This document shows, piece after piece, positions 53,182-64,000 of a stretch of 64,000 nt of DNA. The notes beneath the pieces were generated by a model, which saw nothing but the letters and a program-made list of their open reading frames with translations, made no database searches and was not told the DNA's origin. The stretch's first letter is position 1; the number at the start of each line of letters is the position of its first letter. This stretch comes from Paraescarpia echinospica (lineage: Eukaryota; Annelida; Polychaeta; Sabellida; Siboglinidae), in NCBI GenBank assembly GCA_020002185.1, contig CM034539.1, positions 3,686,629 through 3,750,628 of the forward strand, given 5' to 3'. Made by a program: the position numbers and the translations under genes.

Positions 53182-55225
53182 ATATGCGAGTCACTGGCGA
53201 GTAATGATCACAACCAGATACATTTTACCATCAAAGTAAAATCAGAAAGGAATAGTAAAAAACAGTACAGGAGAAATGTCCACAAAGGAAGCTATAAGGA
53301 CATGAGGAAATATTTAGCAAAGAACTGAAATAACATACTCAAGAATAAGACAGCAACAGAATGCTGGAATATCTTAAAGAGTGAGATTTATTGCATCATC
53401 GGTAAATTTGTTTCCTTGAAAAAAACAAGGGAAACGGTCCAAAAAGAGACACTTATCGAAAGAAGCCATTATAAAAATTAAGTACAAACAAATGATGTGG
53501 AACTCATATAGACGTACTGGAAGTATTGAAAAGTACAACATTTATAACGAAGCACTTAACCAAGCTACAGCTGAAATTAAAAATTCAAACTGAAGCTATG
53601 AATAAAAACTAGCATGTAAAATAAAACATGTCAGCAAAAAATTGTTTATGCGAATGTTCGAAGCAAGCAGACAGTTCAGGATAAGGTCGGTTCTCTAGAA
53701 GATAGTGCTGGAACTATAATATCAGAAGTATTCTTAATGGCAGAAGACCTGAATGAGTATTTTAGTTCAGTGTTTACCAGGGAAGATATTAGTTCACTGC
53801 CAGTACCAGAGGCTAAGTTCAAGGTGGCAGATTCAGATTATTTAGGACACTTAATTGTAACCCCGGCTTACTCGTAACCCCGGAAATGGTAGCTAAGAAA
53901 ATAAGGGCTATGAAGGATAATAAATCACCTGGAGTGAATGGGATTCCGCCCAAACTACTATTGGAAATTGTAGAACAAATTATCGTACAACTTGTAACAT
54001 TTTTCAATTTGTCATTAGAAGTGGTTCCTTTAGAATGGATAGAAGCAAACATTATACAGTTATTTAAAAAAAGGTTCAAGAAACAAGTCAGAGAACTATA
54101 GACCAGTGAGCTTAACATCAGTGATTAGCAAATTATTAGAAAGGTTAATTAATGATCACATGATGGATTTTCTTGTTAAACATAACTTGTTAAACCCATC
54201 TTAAAATGGGTTTCTAAAAGCGAGGTCATGCTTAACAAATATATCATGTTTTTTGGAAGATATCACTAATTGGGTAGACGAAGGATCACCAGTAGATATC
54301 ATCTACTTAGATTTTTAAAAAAAGTCGACAAAGTGCCACATCAAATATTACTACTTAAACTAAAGGCCCATTGTATAGGAAATGGTATAATTAACTGGAT
54401 AAAAAAATGGCTGATTGACAGAAGTCAACGGGTAGGCTTCAAACTGGAAATCAGTATTGAGTGAGGTACCACAGGGATCAGTACTAGGAACTATATTATT
54501 CTTAATACATATCAACGATTTGAACGATGATATAACAAGCAAGAATTTGAAATTTGTGGATGATGCAAAAGTGTTTAAAAGGATTAAAAGTGATGGAAAT
54601 AAAAAAAATTACAAGACGATCTTGACAGGTTGATCAAATGGTTTGAAAAGTGGCAAATGCTGTTCAATTTTGTGAAATGCAAATGCCTAAACACAGAACA
54701 TGGGAACGAGTACTACTGTAATAAAAAAAGACTTAGGGTTAACCATAAGTGCTGATATGAAGGTTTCAGAGCAGAGCGGAATTGCAGCTTCAAGGGGAAA
54801 TCAAATTATTGGATTAAGTAGGCGAAATATACCGTATAAGTAAAAATAAATAATAATACCGCTGTACAAAACAATAGTTAGACCTCATTTATAATATTGT
54901 GGAGGCCATATCGCAAGGACATAGATATGTTAGAAAGAGTACAGAGGAGAGCAACTAAAATGATAACAAAACTGAGGGATCTTAATTATAAAAAACGCCT
55001 AATAGAATGTGATTTAACAACACTAGAGACCAGGAGATTGAGAGGAGATCAGATAGAAGTGTTAAAATATTGAATGGTTATGAAAATATTGATAGAAATA
55101 TATTTCAGTTAAGAAAGATTGAAGGACCAGAGGACATGAAGTTACATTAGCAAAGGAGCAGTGTAGATTAGATATAAGAAAGTGCTCGTTTTCACAAAGG
55201 ACTGTAAATGAATGGACTTGTGTAG
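53182..55225 (+). pseudogene. Reverse transcriptase of LINE copy 3, heavily decayed
   Basis: Blocks: VAKKIRAMKDNKSPGVNGIP, EVVPLEWIEANIIQLFKKR, LKLKAHCIGNGIINWIKKWL, and K-F-V-D-D-A-K-V-F where the catalytic box should be. Numerous indels and stops; 3' end truncated near 55215. Confidence 0.85.
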
Positions 55226-56230
55226 TCACACCCTGTGTCTGGCGGGGGATGGACAGTGTCCCTCCTGTCACACCCATTTATTGTGGGGGGTCCTTGTACG
55301 TTTCAAACTCAGATGTTACCGCAACCTGTCTCAGGTCTTTCTACTTACATTGCCCTTAGGTTAGACATTGTACATATTATTATGTTCGGTTTCTTAGCAT
55401 ACTTATGGTCAATCTGTTAGTGTCATAGGCGGATCGAGGGGGCCTGGGGGAATTTAGGAATTTTGCGTACCCGCAGACCTTTTATAACGGGTCAACGTTT
55501 TTGTATCATGTTGTTTCAGCAACAAAGAAGCTATTATAAAACAAAATGTTTGTTGCTATATAAAATATTCACTTCTTTTTATAGCACAAACAAAACTGAC
55601 ACGAGTACAGACAGTATACATTTGGACCGCAAATCAGAAAGGGGGACAATTATGGAAGTGGGACCCACATGAAAGATGCCCCCCACAATAGATGGGACAT
55701 GGCAGGTTGAGACATAGCCACAGGGTTGTAGGGCCACACAAGTGTTTGCACTTGTATACTGATATTGCGTATTAGTATTTTTCTGAAAGCCACTTTAATG
55801 TATCACTTTTGGCTTATTTGTAGCTGAAAATGAACGACATTGAAAGATGAGATTATGAGGTATGCATCTGACAAAATCATAGAAGTGACTTGACGTGACG
55901 TAGACAGCTATGTTTTGCTCGTGTGCAGAATACGCCTGTGTGACATAACACTTGGTTTGTTGTCGCGGGTCACACACTGCACTGTCCCAATGATGTCAAC
56001 CATGGACCGGTTTTACTCTAGTAGTATATAATATTTGTATATTTGGTGATATACATGCTAAATACAACAACTCGTAGGAGTAGTAGTAGTAGGCCTCCCT
56101 GTCCCAAAGGACAATAGGTTCTGCGCCTGACGAGTCAGTGACTGGTGGGCAGCGTCTGCTGTGACTATGCAGGCCAATCCTTGAGTGACAGTCCCTTGCA
56201 CAGTCTCTGCAGACGTAGTTCGGTAACAAA
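55226..56230. other. Unassigned DNA, no gene recognised
   Basis: Unique sequence. The inverted similarity between ggacagtgtccctcctgtca (55250s) and nearby ccccacaatagatgggacat (55680s) is slight and unexplained. Confidence 0.3.
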
Positions 56231-56234
56231 ACTA

Positions 56235-58430
56235 GTGCGCCGTTCTCACGATCGTTGTCGTGTCTTCTCCATCCAGGTTGCGTTCCGCTTTTCCTCGCTG
56301 GTTTTCATCCCATCGTGCACTGTTGCGCGCCATGTACTGCGATCTATGGTAGCTGTCTCCCATGATGTTACGTCGATGCTGCATCGCGTCGACACATATC
56401 CTTGAAGCGAAGCAACGATCGGCCGGTGGGTCTGGATCCAACTTCAAGCTCACTTTAGAGGATGTCTTTAGGGATTCTACCATCCTCTATGCCACATACG
56501 TGGCCTAGCCATCGCAAGCCACGCTTGCTGAGGAGAGCATACATGCTGGAAGTGTTTGCCTGCTTGAGCACTTCTGCATTTGGGATGCGATCCTGTCATT
56601 TCACTCCAAGAATGCGCCTGTGGCAAAGTGAGTGAAATGTGTTGAGACGACGCTCCTGCCTTGTGTATGCTGTCCGTGTCTAACTGCCGTACAACAGGAT
56701 GCTGACGACACAGGCTTTGTACACGTGAACACTGCTGTTCAGTGTGAATGCGCCGTTTTTCCATACCCTCGTGGTCAGCCTGAACACTGCAGAAGAAGCT
56801 TTACCTATACATTTGTTGATGTCAGCATCAATGGAAAGGTTGCTGGTGATAGTTGAGCCCAGGCAGGTGAAGTCTTGGACAACTTCTAAGGTATGCTCAT
56901 TGATGTTGATGGATGGAGCATTGAGAACATCCTGGCCCATGATGTTCGTCTTCTTAATGTTGATGGTTAACCTAAACTTTGCTTTCAGACGGGCCAGACT
57001 GACGAGCTTGCCGTCTGGTCTGGTGTGAATGTAGATTCCATCTTCAGAGGTTCTGAAAGCGTCCGATAGCTCCATTGAGAAGAAGATGCCGAATAGGGTC
57101 GGTGCAAGCACGCAGCCATGTTTAACCCCGCTCTTGATGGAGAAAGCTTTCCAAGTTGCTCCTTTATACCGTACTCTAGCTTCCATATTGTCGTGGAAGA
57201 CTGTGACCATTTTCATAAGTTTTGGTGGGCAACCGATCTTTTCAATGAGTTTGAAAATGCCGCTTCCACTGACAAAATCAAAAGCCTTGGTCAGATCGAT
57301 GAAAGCTATATTGAGTGGTACTTGTTATTCGCGGCAATTCTCCGGCATCTGCTTTCTCCTGTTTTGCTATTCAGCGGGGCAGATTTCTTTGTGGTAGGTC
57401 TTTATTCTCTCGTACATCCCTCTGATGTCGCCAGTATCGAATGACAACTGAATACTGTTGCACAGACTTTGTCAATAGTCATTGGCGCATTTCCTAGCTG
57501 TCTTTTGCGTTGTAGATCTTGTTGTTCTGAGAGTAGCAAGTGTGGCTGCGCTGGGGTTCTTCTTGTAGTTCAATAGTGCGGTGCGTTTCGCTTCAATGGC
57601 GGGCTCCATGTCGGATGTGTGGGTCTCAAACCAGTATGCGCTGCGTTTTCTCTGTTTGCCGAAAGTTGTCAAAGCGGCTTTGTAGATGCTGTCTCTGATA
57701 TGTGACCATTTGGCTTCCATTCCTCCTCCTGGTGTGCGATGCAGAGCCTGTTCAATGGAATTTAGGTACCTTTCAGTCAGTGATTGATCTGAGGTATAGG
57801 CACCGTTGGAATCCTGTATCTTCTATGGCCTGACTTTAACCTTGCTGTATACCAGGGCGTGGTCAGTGTCGCAGTCTGCACTGTGAAAACTGCGAGTGAT
57901 GAGCACATTGTTAAGAGAAGTCCGCCTGGTAACGACTAGGTCCAACTGGTGCCAGCGATGGGATCGCGGATGTTTCCATGAGATTTTGCGGGGCTTAGCT
58001 TGGAAGAATGTGTTGGTGATGCAGAGGTTGTGATAAGAGCACATCTGGAGTAGTCGCTGTCCGTTTTCATTCATTTTCCCAGTGCCGTAGTGACCAGGAC
58101 AGGTTGACCATGAATTGTGGTCGTCACCGACCCTAGCATTGAAATCTCCCAACAAGAACATATGTTCAGAGTGGGGAATGTCGTTGATGATAGAGTCGAT
58201 TTGTTCGTTGAACAGGTCTTTGACTTCCGGTGGGGAACAGGGTGTAGCAGCATATATACACTCAGCAAGTTCACTATGCCTGATTCAGTAAACAGACGGA
58301 GGGATAGGATGCGTTCTGAGCCATTTGTTGGTGGTTCAATTGTGCTCAGAAGGGAATTCCTGACTTTTAGGATGGGTTGTATCAGGAAAGAGAAACAAAA
58401 TACACCAATTTCATCAAACCATAGATGATT
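56235..58430 (-). mobile_element. LINE on the minus strand, endonuclease to RT
   Basis: From high to low coordinate: MFLLGDFNARVGDDHNSWST (58161), ENGQRLLQMCSYHNLCITNT, ISWKHPRSHRWHQLDLVVTR, S-A-D-C-D-T-D-H-A-L (endonuclease C-terminus), a linker frame 57720-57472, then the RT frame 57216-56680 with SIKSGVKHGCVLAPTLFGIF (motif B), RLTINIKKTNIMGQ, VVQDFTCLGSTITSNLSIDA and ACVVSILLYGS, then C-terminal frames to 56235. RT fingers and motif A are mostly missing or broken. Copy is inactive. Confidence 0.85.
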
Positions 58431-58436
58431 TTAAAA

Positions 58437-58676
58437 CTAAACATTATCCTTAGAGCTGCAATTGTTTAGAGATTCAACGCGCATTTCCTTCCTTTTTAAG
58501 AAGAAGCTATCACACAATGATTGTGTTACACGCAATGTCAATGGCAATTCCTCAACAGGTTTATACATTTTTGAAATGTTAAATCTACCGATAGCAATCT
58601 TAGGTTTGATCAATTTAATTCCTCCCAACTCCAAATAGTTCGAGATTAAATCAAATACTACGTTCCTTGCAACCAT
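58437..58676 (-). other. Unrecognised 79-residue open frame
   Basis: Balanced composition (begins MVARNVVFDLISNYLELGGI) and not an obvious repeat or LINE motif. An AG at about 58685 could be an acceptor. No family recognised; may be chance. Confidence 0.2.
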
Positions 58677-59119
58677 TTCGCAGCGCTGATATTCTGGGAT
58701 GTAAACCCTGCATAAGCTCCGACAGACCCACGTGACAGATCGACAGACACGCCCCCGACCCTTGCGTTCTAAGCACCATCAAGAGCACGTACAACAACGC
58801 ACAGACTACGCTGGATGGACGTCGACATCTGTCACCAGGGGGAGCCTCTCATCCTGCAACCAACGGTCACAGTTTGGACAGTCGCCGGTCGACAGGACAC
58901 CGTCCACTACCGGGCAGTCTGTGGTCAGGCCAGGGGCTCGCAATGCCGTGCAGTGACAGTCTGCGGAGAGGTCAACGGTCGTCACGGTGTCACCTACACA
59001 GTCTACAGTGGACGCGGCACCGTCCAGCAGAAAACTGTTACCATTGGACTTAATTTGTTGGTAGGTGTTGCTGGGGCACGGGCGTGTAGAAATTGGTACA
59101 CTCGGGGCAGTACACCTGG

Positions 59120-59690
59120 CCACAGTTCCTGGAACACACAAGATTACAGTTCAATTCCTGGAATACACAAGTCTACAGTTTACACCTGACCACATTTCCC
59201 GGAACACACAAGTCTGCAGTTCACACCTGGCCACATTTCCTCGAACACACAAGTCTACAGTTCACACCTAACCATATGTCCTGGAACACACAAGTCTACA
59301 GTTCACACCTGGCCACAGTTCCTCGAAAAAATAAATCTGCAATTTATACCTAGCCGCAGATCCTGGAAGACACAATTGTACAGTTCAGTTCCTGGAACAC
59401 ACAAGTCTACAGTTCACACCTGGTCACAGTTCCTGAACGCACAATATATAGTTCATACCTGTACACAGTGTCTGGAATAAATAAATCTACTGTTTATACC
59501 TGGCCGCAGATTGTGGAAGACACAATTGTAGAGTTCAGTTCCTGGAACACACAAGTGTACAGTTCACACCTGGCCACAGTTCCTGGAATACACAAGTCTA
59601 CAGTTCAGTTCCTAGATCAAAGTCTACAGTTTACACATGGTCACAGTTCCTAGAAAACACAAGTCTAGAGTTCAGTTCCTGGATGCCCCA
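59120..59690. repeat. Degenerate ~41-bp minisatellite
   Basis: Units of the type cctggaacacacaagtctac followed by agttcacacctggccacagt, about 13 copies with length variation. Plus-strand frames rich in THKSTVHT-like repeats come from the period. It lies in the presumed intron 3' of the MTMR-like exon. Confidence 0.9.
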
Positions 59691-59703
59691 GGTGTAGTGG
59701 TAC

Positions 59704-59871
59704 CTGCAGTGGTGCAGTGAGTGACGGCGTAGTCGGGAACCCACATAGTCATGTGGACGTCTCTCTCGTCTACCTGCTCCCAGTTGACGTCAGACGATGG
59801 GCCAATGTTCCGCTCCACCGACCCCTGCTCCCCCGGCCCGTCTCCCACCCCTCTGCCGCCCCTGCCACACC
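59704..59871 (-). CDS. Exon similar to the pre-FYVE region of myotubularin-related protein 3/4
   Basis: Acceptor CGCTGGCAG ends at 59872 and donor G|GTACCA begins at 59703. The exon encodes a Gly-rich start, then SSDVNWEQVDERDVHMTMWV and PDYAVTHC. W-E-Q-V-D...W-(V/L)-P-D-x-A-V-T-x-C is the sequence just before and into the first Cys of the FYVE zinc finger in MTMR3/4 lipid phosphatases (recollection). The residue at the second Cys position reads Ala at the exon end, so either the junction is displaced or the match is imperfect. No other exon of the gene was found. Confidence 0.6.
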
Positions 59872-61050
59872 CTGCCAGCGGGAAACAAACCCATGTCAGT
59901 TGTATTATATGCATGTGAAAACAAAAATAAAAAGTATCACAACATATCACCAAATACTCTTGTGTGCCAAACATTACCATAGTGCCAAATAACAGTATAG
60001 GGTGGCAAATCGGTTACCGCGTCTCGGTTTTGTTTCAATGGTAAATATAGGCTGCTAGTGTGAGATTCGGCGAATTTTTGGCGTACGGCGAAACTGACCA
60101 ACATTAATGTACATTCGGTGTATGTGGCAATAATAATGGGATTTTAACTAATATATCACACTGAGCTCCCGAGAAATGTGCATTCTGACTGATTCACCTA
60201 ATCATGCAAATCTGACTGTCTAACACTTTGGGATCAAAATCTACGATCCTTGGAAGTCTGACTGTCGTTAGAAATGATGCAAACCTAGCCGTTAGAGGGA
60301 GCCACATGATGCTCAGCGAGCGATAAATCGCTCCGTGAATGATTGATTTGTGCGAGTGAGAACTATCGTTCTCCTAAACAAATTACGTTTTGCCGGTGCA
60401 AATCTCAGTTAGTATTAATTGGTTGTGATAACGTTAGTGTGAGATAGAGCTAATGATGTTATCTGTCAAGTGTTAGTTAGCTGTTATCGGTATGTTTACT
60501 TATTTAGTATTCGTAATTAACTGTTTTTTACCGTGTAATACATACCTTAAGTTTTATCTTAATCTTGAATATACTATTTTTATGACAGCAGTGTTAGTTA
60601 ATGAAGGGTAACGTAAATGTATTATTATGTTCATGTTTGATCTGAATAAATTGTTTCCTCTCTCTCCACTCAGTCACTCGACAGAAAAGGGTCAACAACC
60701 ATTGAACATCAATCGGCTACAACAGATCATGCCGATAGAAACAACGGTGTAATAGCAAAACAAGAGTATGGGATGGTCTGTTTGCCACACCATCTGGCAA
60801 GCATAGGAAGAACAAAGCTCTTGATCAAAACAAGACCAAATATGAACTGAGATGAGGGGATACAGAGTACATCAAGTATGGGATGGCCTGCTTGCCACAC
60901 CACCTGGCAAGCAGAGGAAGAACAAAACCAGTTGTTGATCAAAACTGCTGACGGCGGCCGAAATAATGAAAGTGAGTTTCAATTTTTAGTTATGACAGTG
61001 GACTGGACATGTGGACTGGACATGTGGAGAGATTGGAATGGTGGACAACC
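59872..61050. other. Presumed intron or intergenic DNA with a ~70-bp duplication
   Basis: agtatgggatgg-ctg-ttgc, cacacca-ctggcaagca-ag and gaagaacaaa occur at about 60765-60835 and again at 60873-60945. No gene recognised. Confidence 0.5.
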
Positions 61051-61054
61051 TGAT

Positions 61055-61300
61055 ATAGCAATACAGCAACTGTAAGGACAGAAAAAGAAGGCAACTAGGA
61101 GTGCTGTGGATAAGGCAAAGAGAGAGATGGAAGAGGGGTTGTATAGAAAGGTTGACGAGGATAACGGAAAGGAGATGATCTATAAGATGGCCCGTGAGAG
61201 GGATGAGGATGGCAGTGATCAAAGACAAGAAAGGAAAGCTAGTTACAGACAGGAAAGTGGTGCTAAACTAAAGGGAATGAGAGAACTAGATCTATCAAGT
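61055..61300 (+). mobile_element. LINE EN-RT linker fragment
   Basis: The frame reads AVDKAKREMEEGLYRKVDED then EMIYKMARERDEDGSDQ, matching the helical linker between endonuclease and RT of CFDP2-type LINEs. It runs into a (GA)n tract at 61305-61352. Confidence 0.5.
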
Positions 61301-61379
61301 GCAGAGAGAGAGAAAGAGAGAGAGAGAGAGAATGAGAGAGAGAGAGAGAGAGAGCAATGTATTTGAAACCATCACATGT

Positions 61380-61885
61380 AAAAAACATACATTTTGACAT
61401 CAACATTGTGGCTCTGTGTTATGTATTTCTTGACATATGGGAATGTCGGATAAAGGCCTGCATACGAAGGAAAGGTGTTTTTTTTTTAATCGCTATCCTC
61501 CAAACTATTCAAAAACGTAAACTATATGGTTCTACGTTTCGCACTTATTAAGACATTGTTACATTTGAATTGTCGACCACCATCTTTTAAAATGGCGGAT
61601 GCGAATGTAGGAGAAGTCCTAATGTAACAAATTTGAAATTTTTGACTCCTAAAACCTACATATAGACACAAATATTATTGCTCTATGTAAAGGTGTTGAT
61701 AAGATATGCGGAAATTGAATATGGTTTTCATTGTTTAAAATGGCCGCCATTTCTGAACGCAGTAAAATCTGGAATGCCTCCAATCTTTAAACTGGTTCCC
61801 TTGATGTATAAATATATGAGCAAAGTGTCTTACTTTTATGCAAAAGGGCATAATTCCCTCATTTTCCAGCACTAAGTTCGTCTCA
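61380..61885. repeat. Sequence related to the inverted-repeat arms of the 21-24.9 kb element
   Basis: It shares the habit of ATGGCGG / ATGGCCGCCATT palindromes (61592, 61740), tacattttgacatcaa and ctcctaaaacctacatatag blocks, and catctttaaa-type sequence with 24240-24880, but is diverged. Probably a solo arm or non-autonomous relative. Confidence 0.5.
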
Positions 61886-61889
61886 CTCG

Positions 61890-63780
61890 CAAGCGGTATG
61901 TGATAAAATGACGTTAAAGCTGTTCGAACCAGCGACTAATGCATCTAATGTGTATTACAGTTGCTGCGGGGGTGAACGTTCTAAAGCAGGAGTCAGAAGT
62001 TATCCTTTTTTAGAGATTATATTTGGTATTTAATCTTTGTAGGTATATCCATCCATACCGTTTGTGAAGAAATAGGCAACACTAATGAGACAGCAATAAT
62101 CGTAATTTTCAGTAAAATATCGCATACAAATTTATATGGAATGTGAGGTGCTATTTACGGTGTTCGGATTGATGGCGTTGATAACGAAGTTATTGTCGTT
62201 GGTGAAATGAAAATCACGAGTGTAGATAATTGGGTCCGGGTAAGGGATCATCCATGAAGTATGTCACGCTAAATTTAAACCTTTGTGAAACGTCCCGTCC
62301 CCTGTAACCCTTAGTAGAGATGGCCTGGACATTCCCTCTAAAACGTTCGTTCGTTTTGTGAAATATACCCATCTGTCTATTACGCCTACACCCAGTGTAT
62401 GCTCGTTGCATATATGTATTGTTTCGTAACACATAGGTATAATAAAACCTTGTTGATGCGATACCAATGCAGGACACAACAGCACGTCATACCTACTAGG
62501 CCTATTTTCAAGCCACCTATAGCTGTTTTTTGTACTGGTAATAATAATAAGTTATGTTCTATTGCGCGTCAATCCTCGGAAACCAAGCTTAGAAGCGAAT
62601 AAATAACAGACCCGTAGCCAGAACCCCGTGAACCCTCTTTTTGTGAACCCCCTTTCTCCAAAATATGAAAGCCCCTCAAATTTAATCTTTAAGAAGAACC
62701 TCTCAGTTTGTGTTAAGATTATTCCCCGTTTCTCAAAAGCGTGAACCCTCTCCTAAAACCTGCTGGATGTTGTTCAAACATTAACCAGCATGCCAGGGCA
62801 GCCTGATTTATACAGGTGTTAAAGGGATAACAAATACACAAGAAGCCAATTTTACTCTAAAAAACATGACTCCATATTGTAGTCAGTCAGAGGTGACTGA
62901 TGCAGACAAAACAAACACAGTTATACTAAAGGATTTATGTGAGTGATTCAATTTGATATCGACATTTCACTACATAGTGACAATGGTTCTTATAAGTATC
63001 ATGTTAAATGCTAGTGGGTGAAAGGGGTGACAATGACTTAACACTGATTAAAGACCAAATACGAGAACAGATACAGTGTATTGGGCCATATAAAATTAGT
63101 ATTGGCTTATCTTCAGAATTCTTTTAAAATGTAAATGATTGGTGCTGTTTTAGTATGCTGATTGAGCTATCTACCGAGTATCAAAGGGCTATTTTCAACA
63201 ATCAACAAATTAAAATATCTAACGAGTGTATTTCGTACAAAAGACAAACCTTTAGATAAAATCATCTAGCTTGACACAAATCAATTTTATTTGAACATTA
63301 ATAAATAAAGTTTAACGGCACCTTTTTTGCATGTGCTGGTGAAAAAACCGTGAATTTCGTGGCCTTAGTTGTGGCTGCCGAAATCCTGTTATCGCTGGTT
63401 GCCTAGTTATAGGTCTCAGAAAGGGGGCCTAATATCGGCAAGAAAGTGTGAAATAATCGTTTTCTTAATTATTACATTCATTTTCTTTGTCAGCTGCCAA
63501 ATACAGATAATATTTCCTGCGGTCAGTGTGGTCTATAGGTTACGGTACTCGATTGTTTGATATCTATAATTTAATTAAAATTTCACAAAAGGAAATGTTT
63601 TCTAATCTTCTATTTATAAAGGTCTGTTCAATTACTGACTGAACTTTGTTATTGATAAGTTGTGGACATTTTGCGCTGCAGATCTGTTATATATATAATG
63701 TATTAATTGACTGAAAACCACATTGTTAATATCAACAAATTGTAACACTAAGTGTTTACTCTAACAAAACTTGGACACAC
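61890..63780. other. Unassigned DNA at right end
   Basis: Unique AT-rich sequence; no gene recognised. Confidence 0.4.
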
Positions 63781-63788
63781 TCACATTC

Positions 63789-63826
63789 CGGTTTTGAATA
63801 TATATATATATATATATTCAAAACCG
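63789..63826. repeat. Perfect palindrome with AT core
   Basis: cggttttgaata(ta)n followed by tattcaaaaccg: a 38-base inverted repeat without spacer, able to extrude as a cruciform. Confidence 0.9.
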
Positions 63827-64000
63827 CACATACGGTGAAGTGATTCTATTAAAATAAATCAGTTGTGTAATAATGTAATATAATTTCTTGTTGGCTTTTA
63901 TGAATAAAATTGGGTATAAATTATGCTTAATCAGCAACAAAATGGGACAAATTTCCACAGACCATATATATGAATCCCACTCCCCCACCCCCGAAACATC

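Larger units (their letters stand above)
48180..55225 (+). mobile_element. Jockey/CR1-superfamily LINE copy 3, near full length, split by a nested LINE
   Basis: Order: ORF1 (48200-49350), ORF2 endonuclease (49500-50046), interruption (50047-53181), rest of endonuclease and RT (53182-55225). The last part parallels copy 1 with many indels, and the 3' end is cut short at about 55215. Together the three copies show the complete gene plan of this family. Confidence 0.85.

Overview
This is a metazoan nuclear genome window, most likely from a marine invertebrate. The evidence is intron-split genes with GT-AG junctions, abundant APE-type non-LTR retrotransposon debris, minisatellites, a tRNA-derived SINE, and DNA elements of kinds common in molluscs, cnidarians and lancelets; phylum cannot be fixed from this sequence. 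Most of the window is AT-rich intron, intergenic DNA and repeats. There is one assembly gap of exactly 1000 N (15338-16337).

Host genes. (1) A high-affinity choline transporter (SLC5A7/CHT1-like) lies on the minus strand, seven exons at 986-8937, running off the left edge. (2) A secreted thrombospondin type-1 repeat protein lies on the plus strand: signal-peptide exon 27550-27647 and TSR exon 30022-30245, perhaps a third exon near 35.2 kb. (3) Two adjoining acyl-CoA dehydrogenase exons lie on the minus strand (44891-44986, 45896-45976). (4) One exon resembling the region before the FYVE finger of MTMR3/4 lies on the minus strand (59704-59871). (5) A possible uncharacterised minus-strand coding region lies at 32234-32780.

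The central find is 36.3-43.5 kb: a compact GC- and CpG-rich island coding on the minus strand for a virus-like integrated element of the Polinton/Maverick/adintovirus type. In transcription order: NADAR-domain protein, FtsK/HerA-type packaging ATPase, small basic/hydrophobic protein, conserved protein of unknown role, optional small membrane protein, retroviral-type integrase with chromodomain, single-pass membrane protein, probable minor capsid protein, pX/pVI-like basic protein, double-jelly-roll-type major capsid protein, adenain-like cysteine protease. No protein-primed DNA polymerase B is visible. A tRNA-like sequence with Pol III signals and short tandem repeats sit upstream of the first gene. 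TATA-like boxes precede five genes; the five morphogenesis genes abut or overlap. The copy is decayed: four frameshifts in different genes and three in-frame stops in the capsid gene.

Other mobile DNA: a 3.7-kb element with long terminal inverted repeats and a broken gene carrying EADTR / DSDVVV / TGCD motifs (21.15-24.88 kb); a jockey/CR1-like LINE family in three copies (18.15-20.64, 47.05-47.87, 48.2-55.2 kb), the last with an ORF1 carrying a zinc finger and SGNH esterase and split by a nested second LINE (50.05-53.18 kb); and numerous LINE 3' ends. Minisatellites have periods of 34, 68, 38, 36/72, 75, 120 and about 41 bp.
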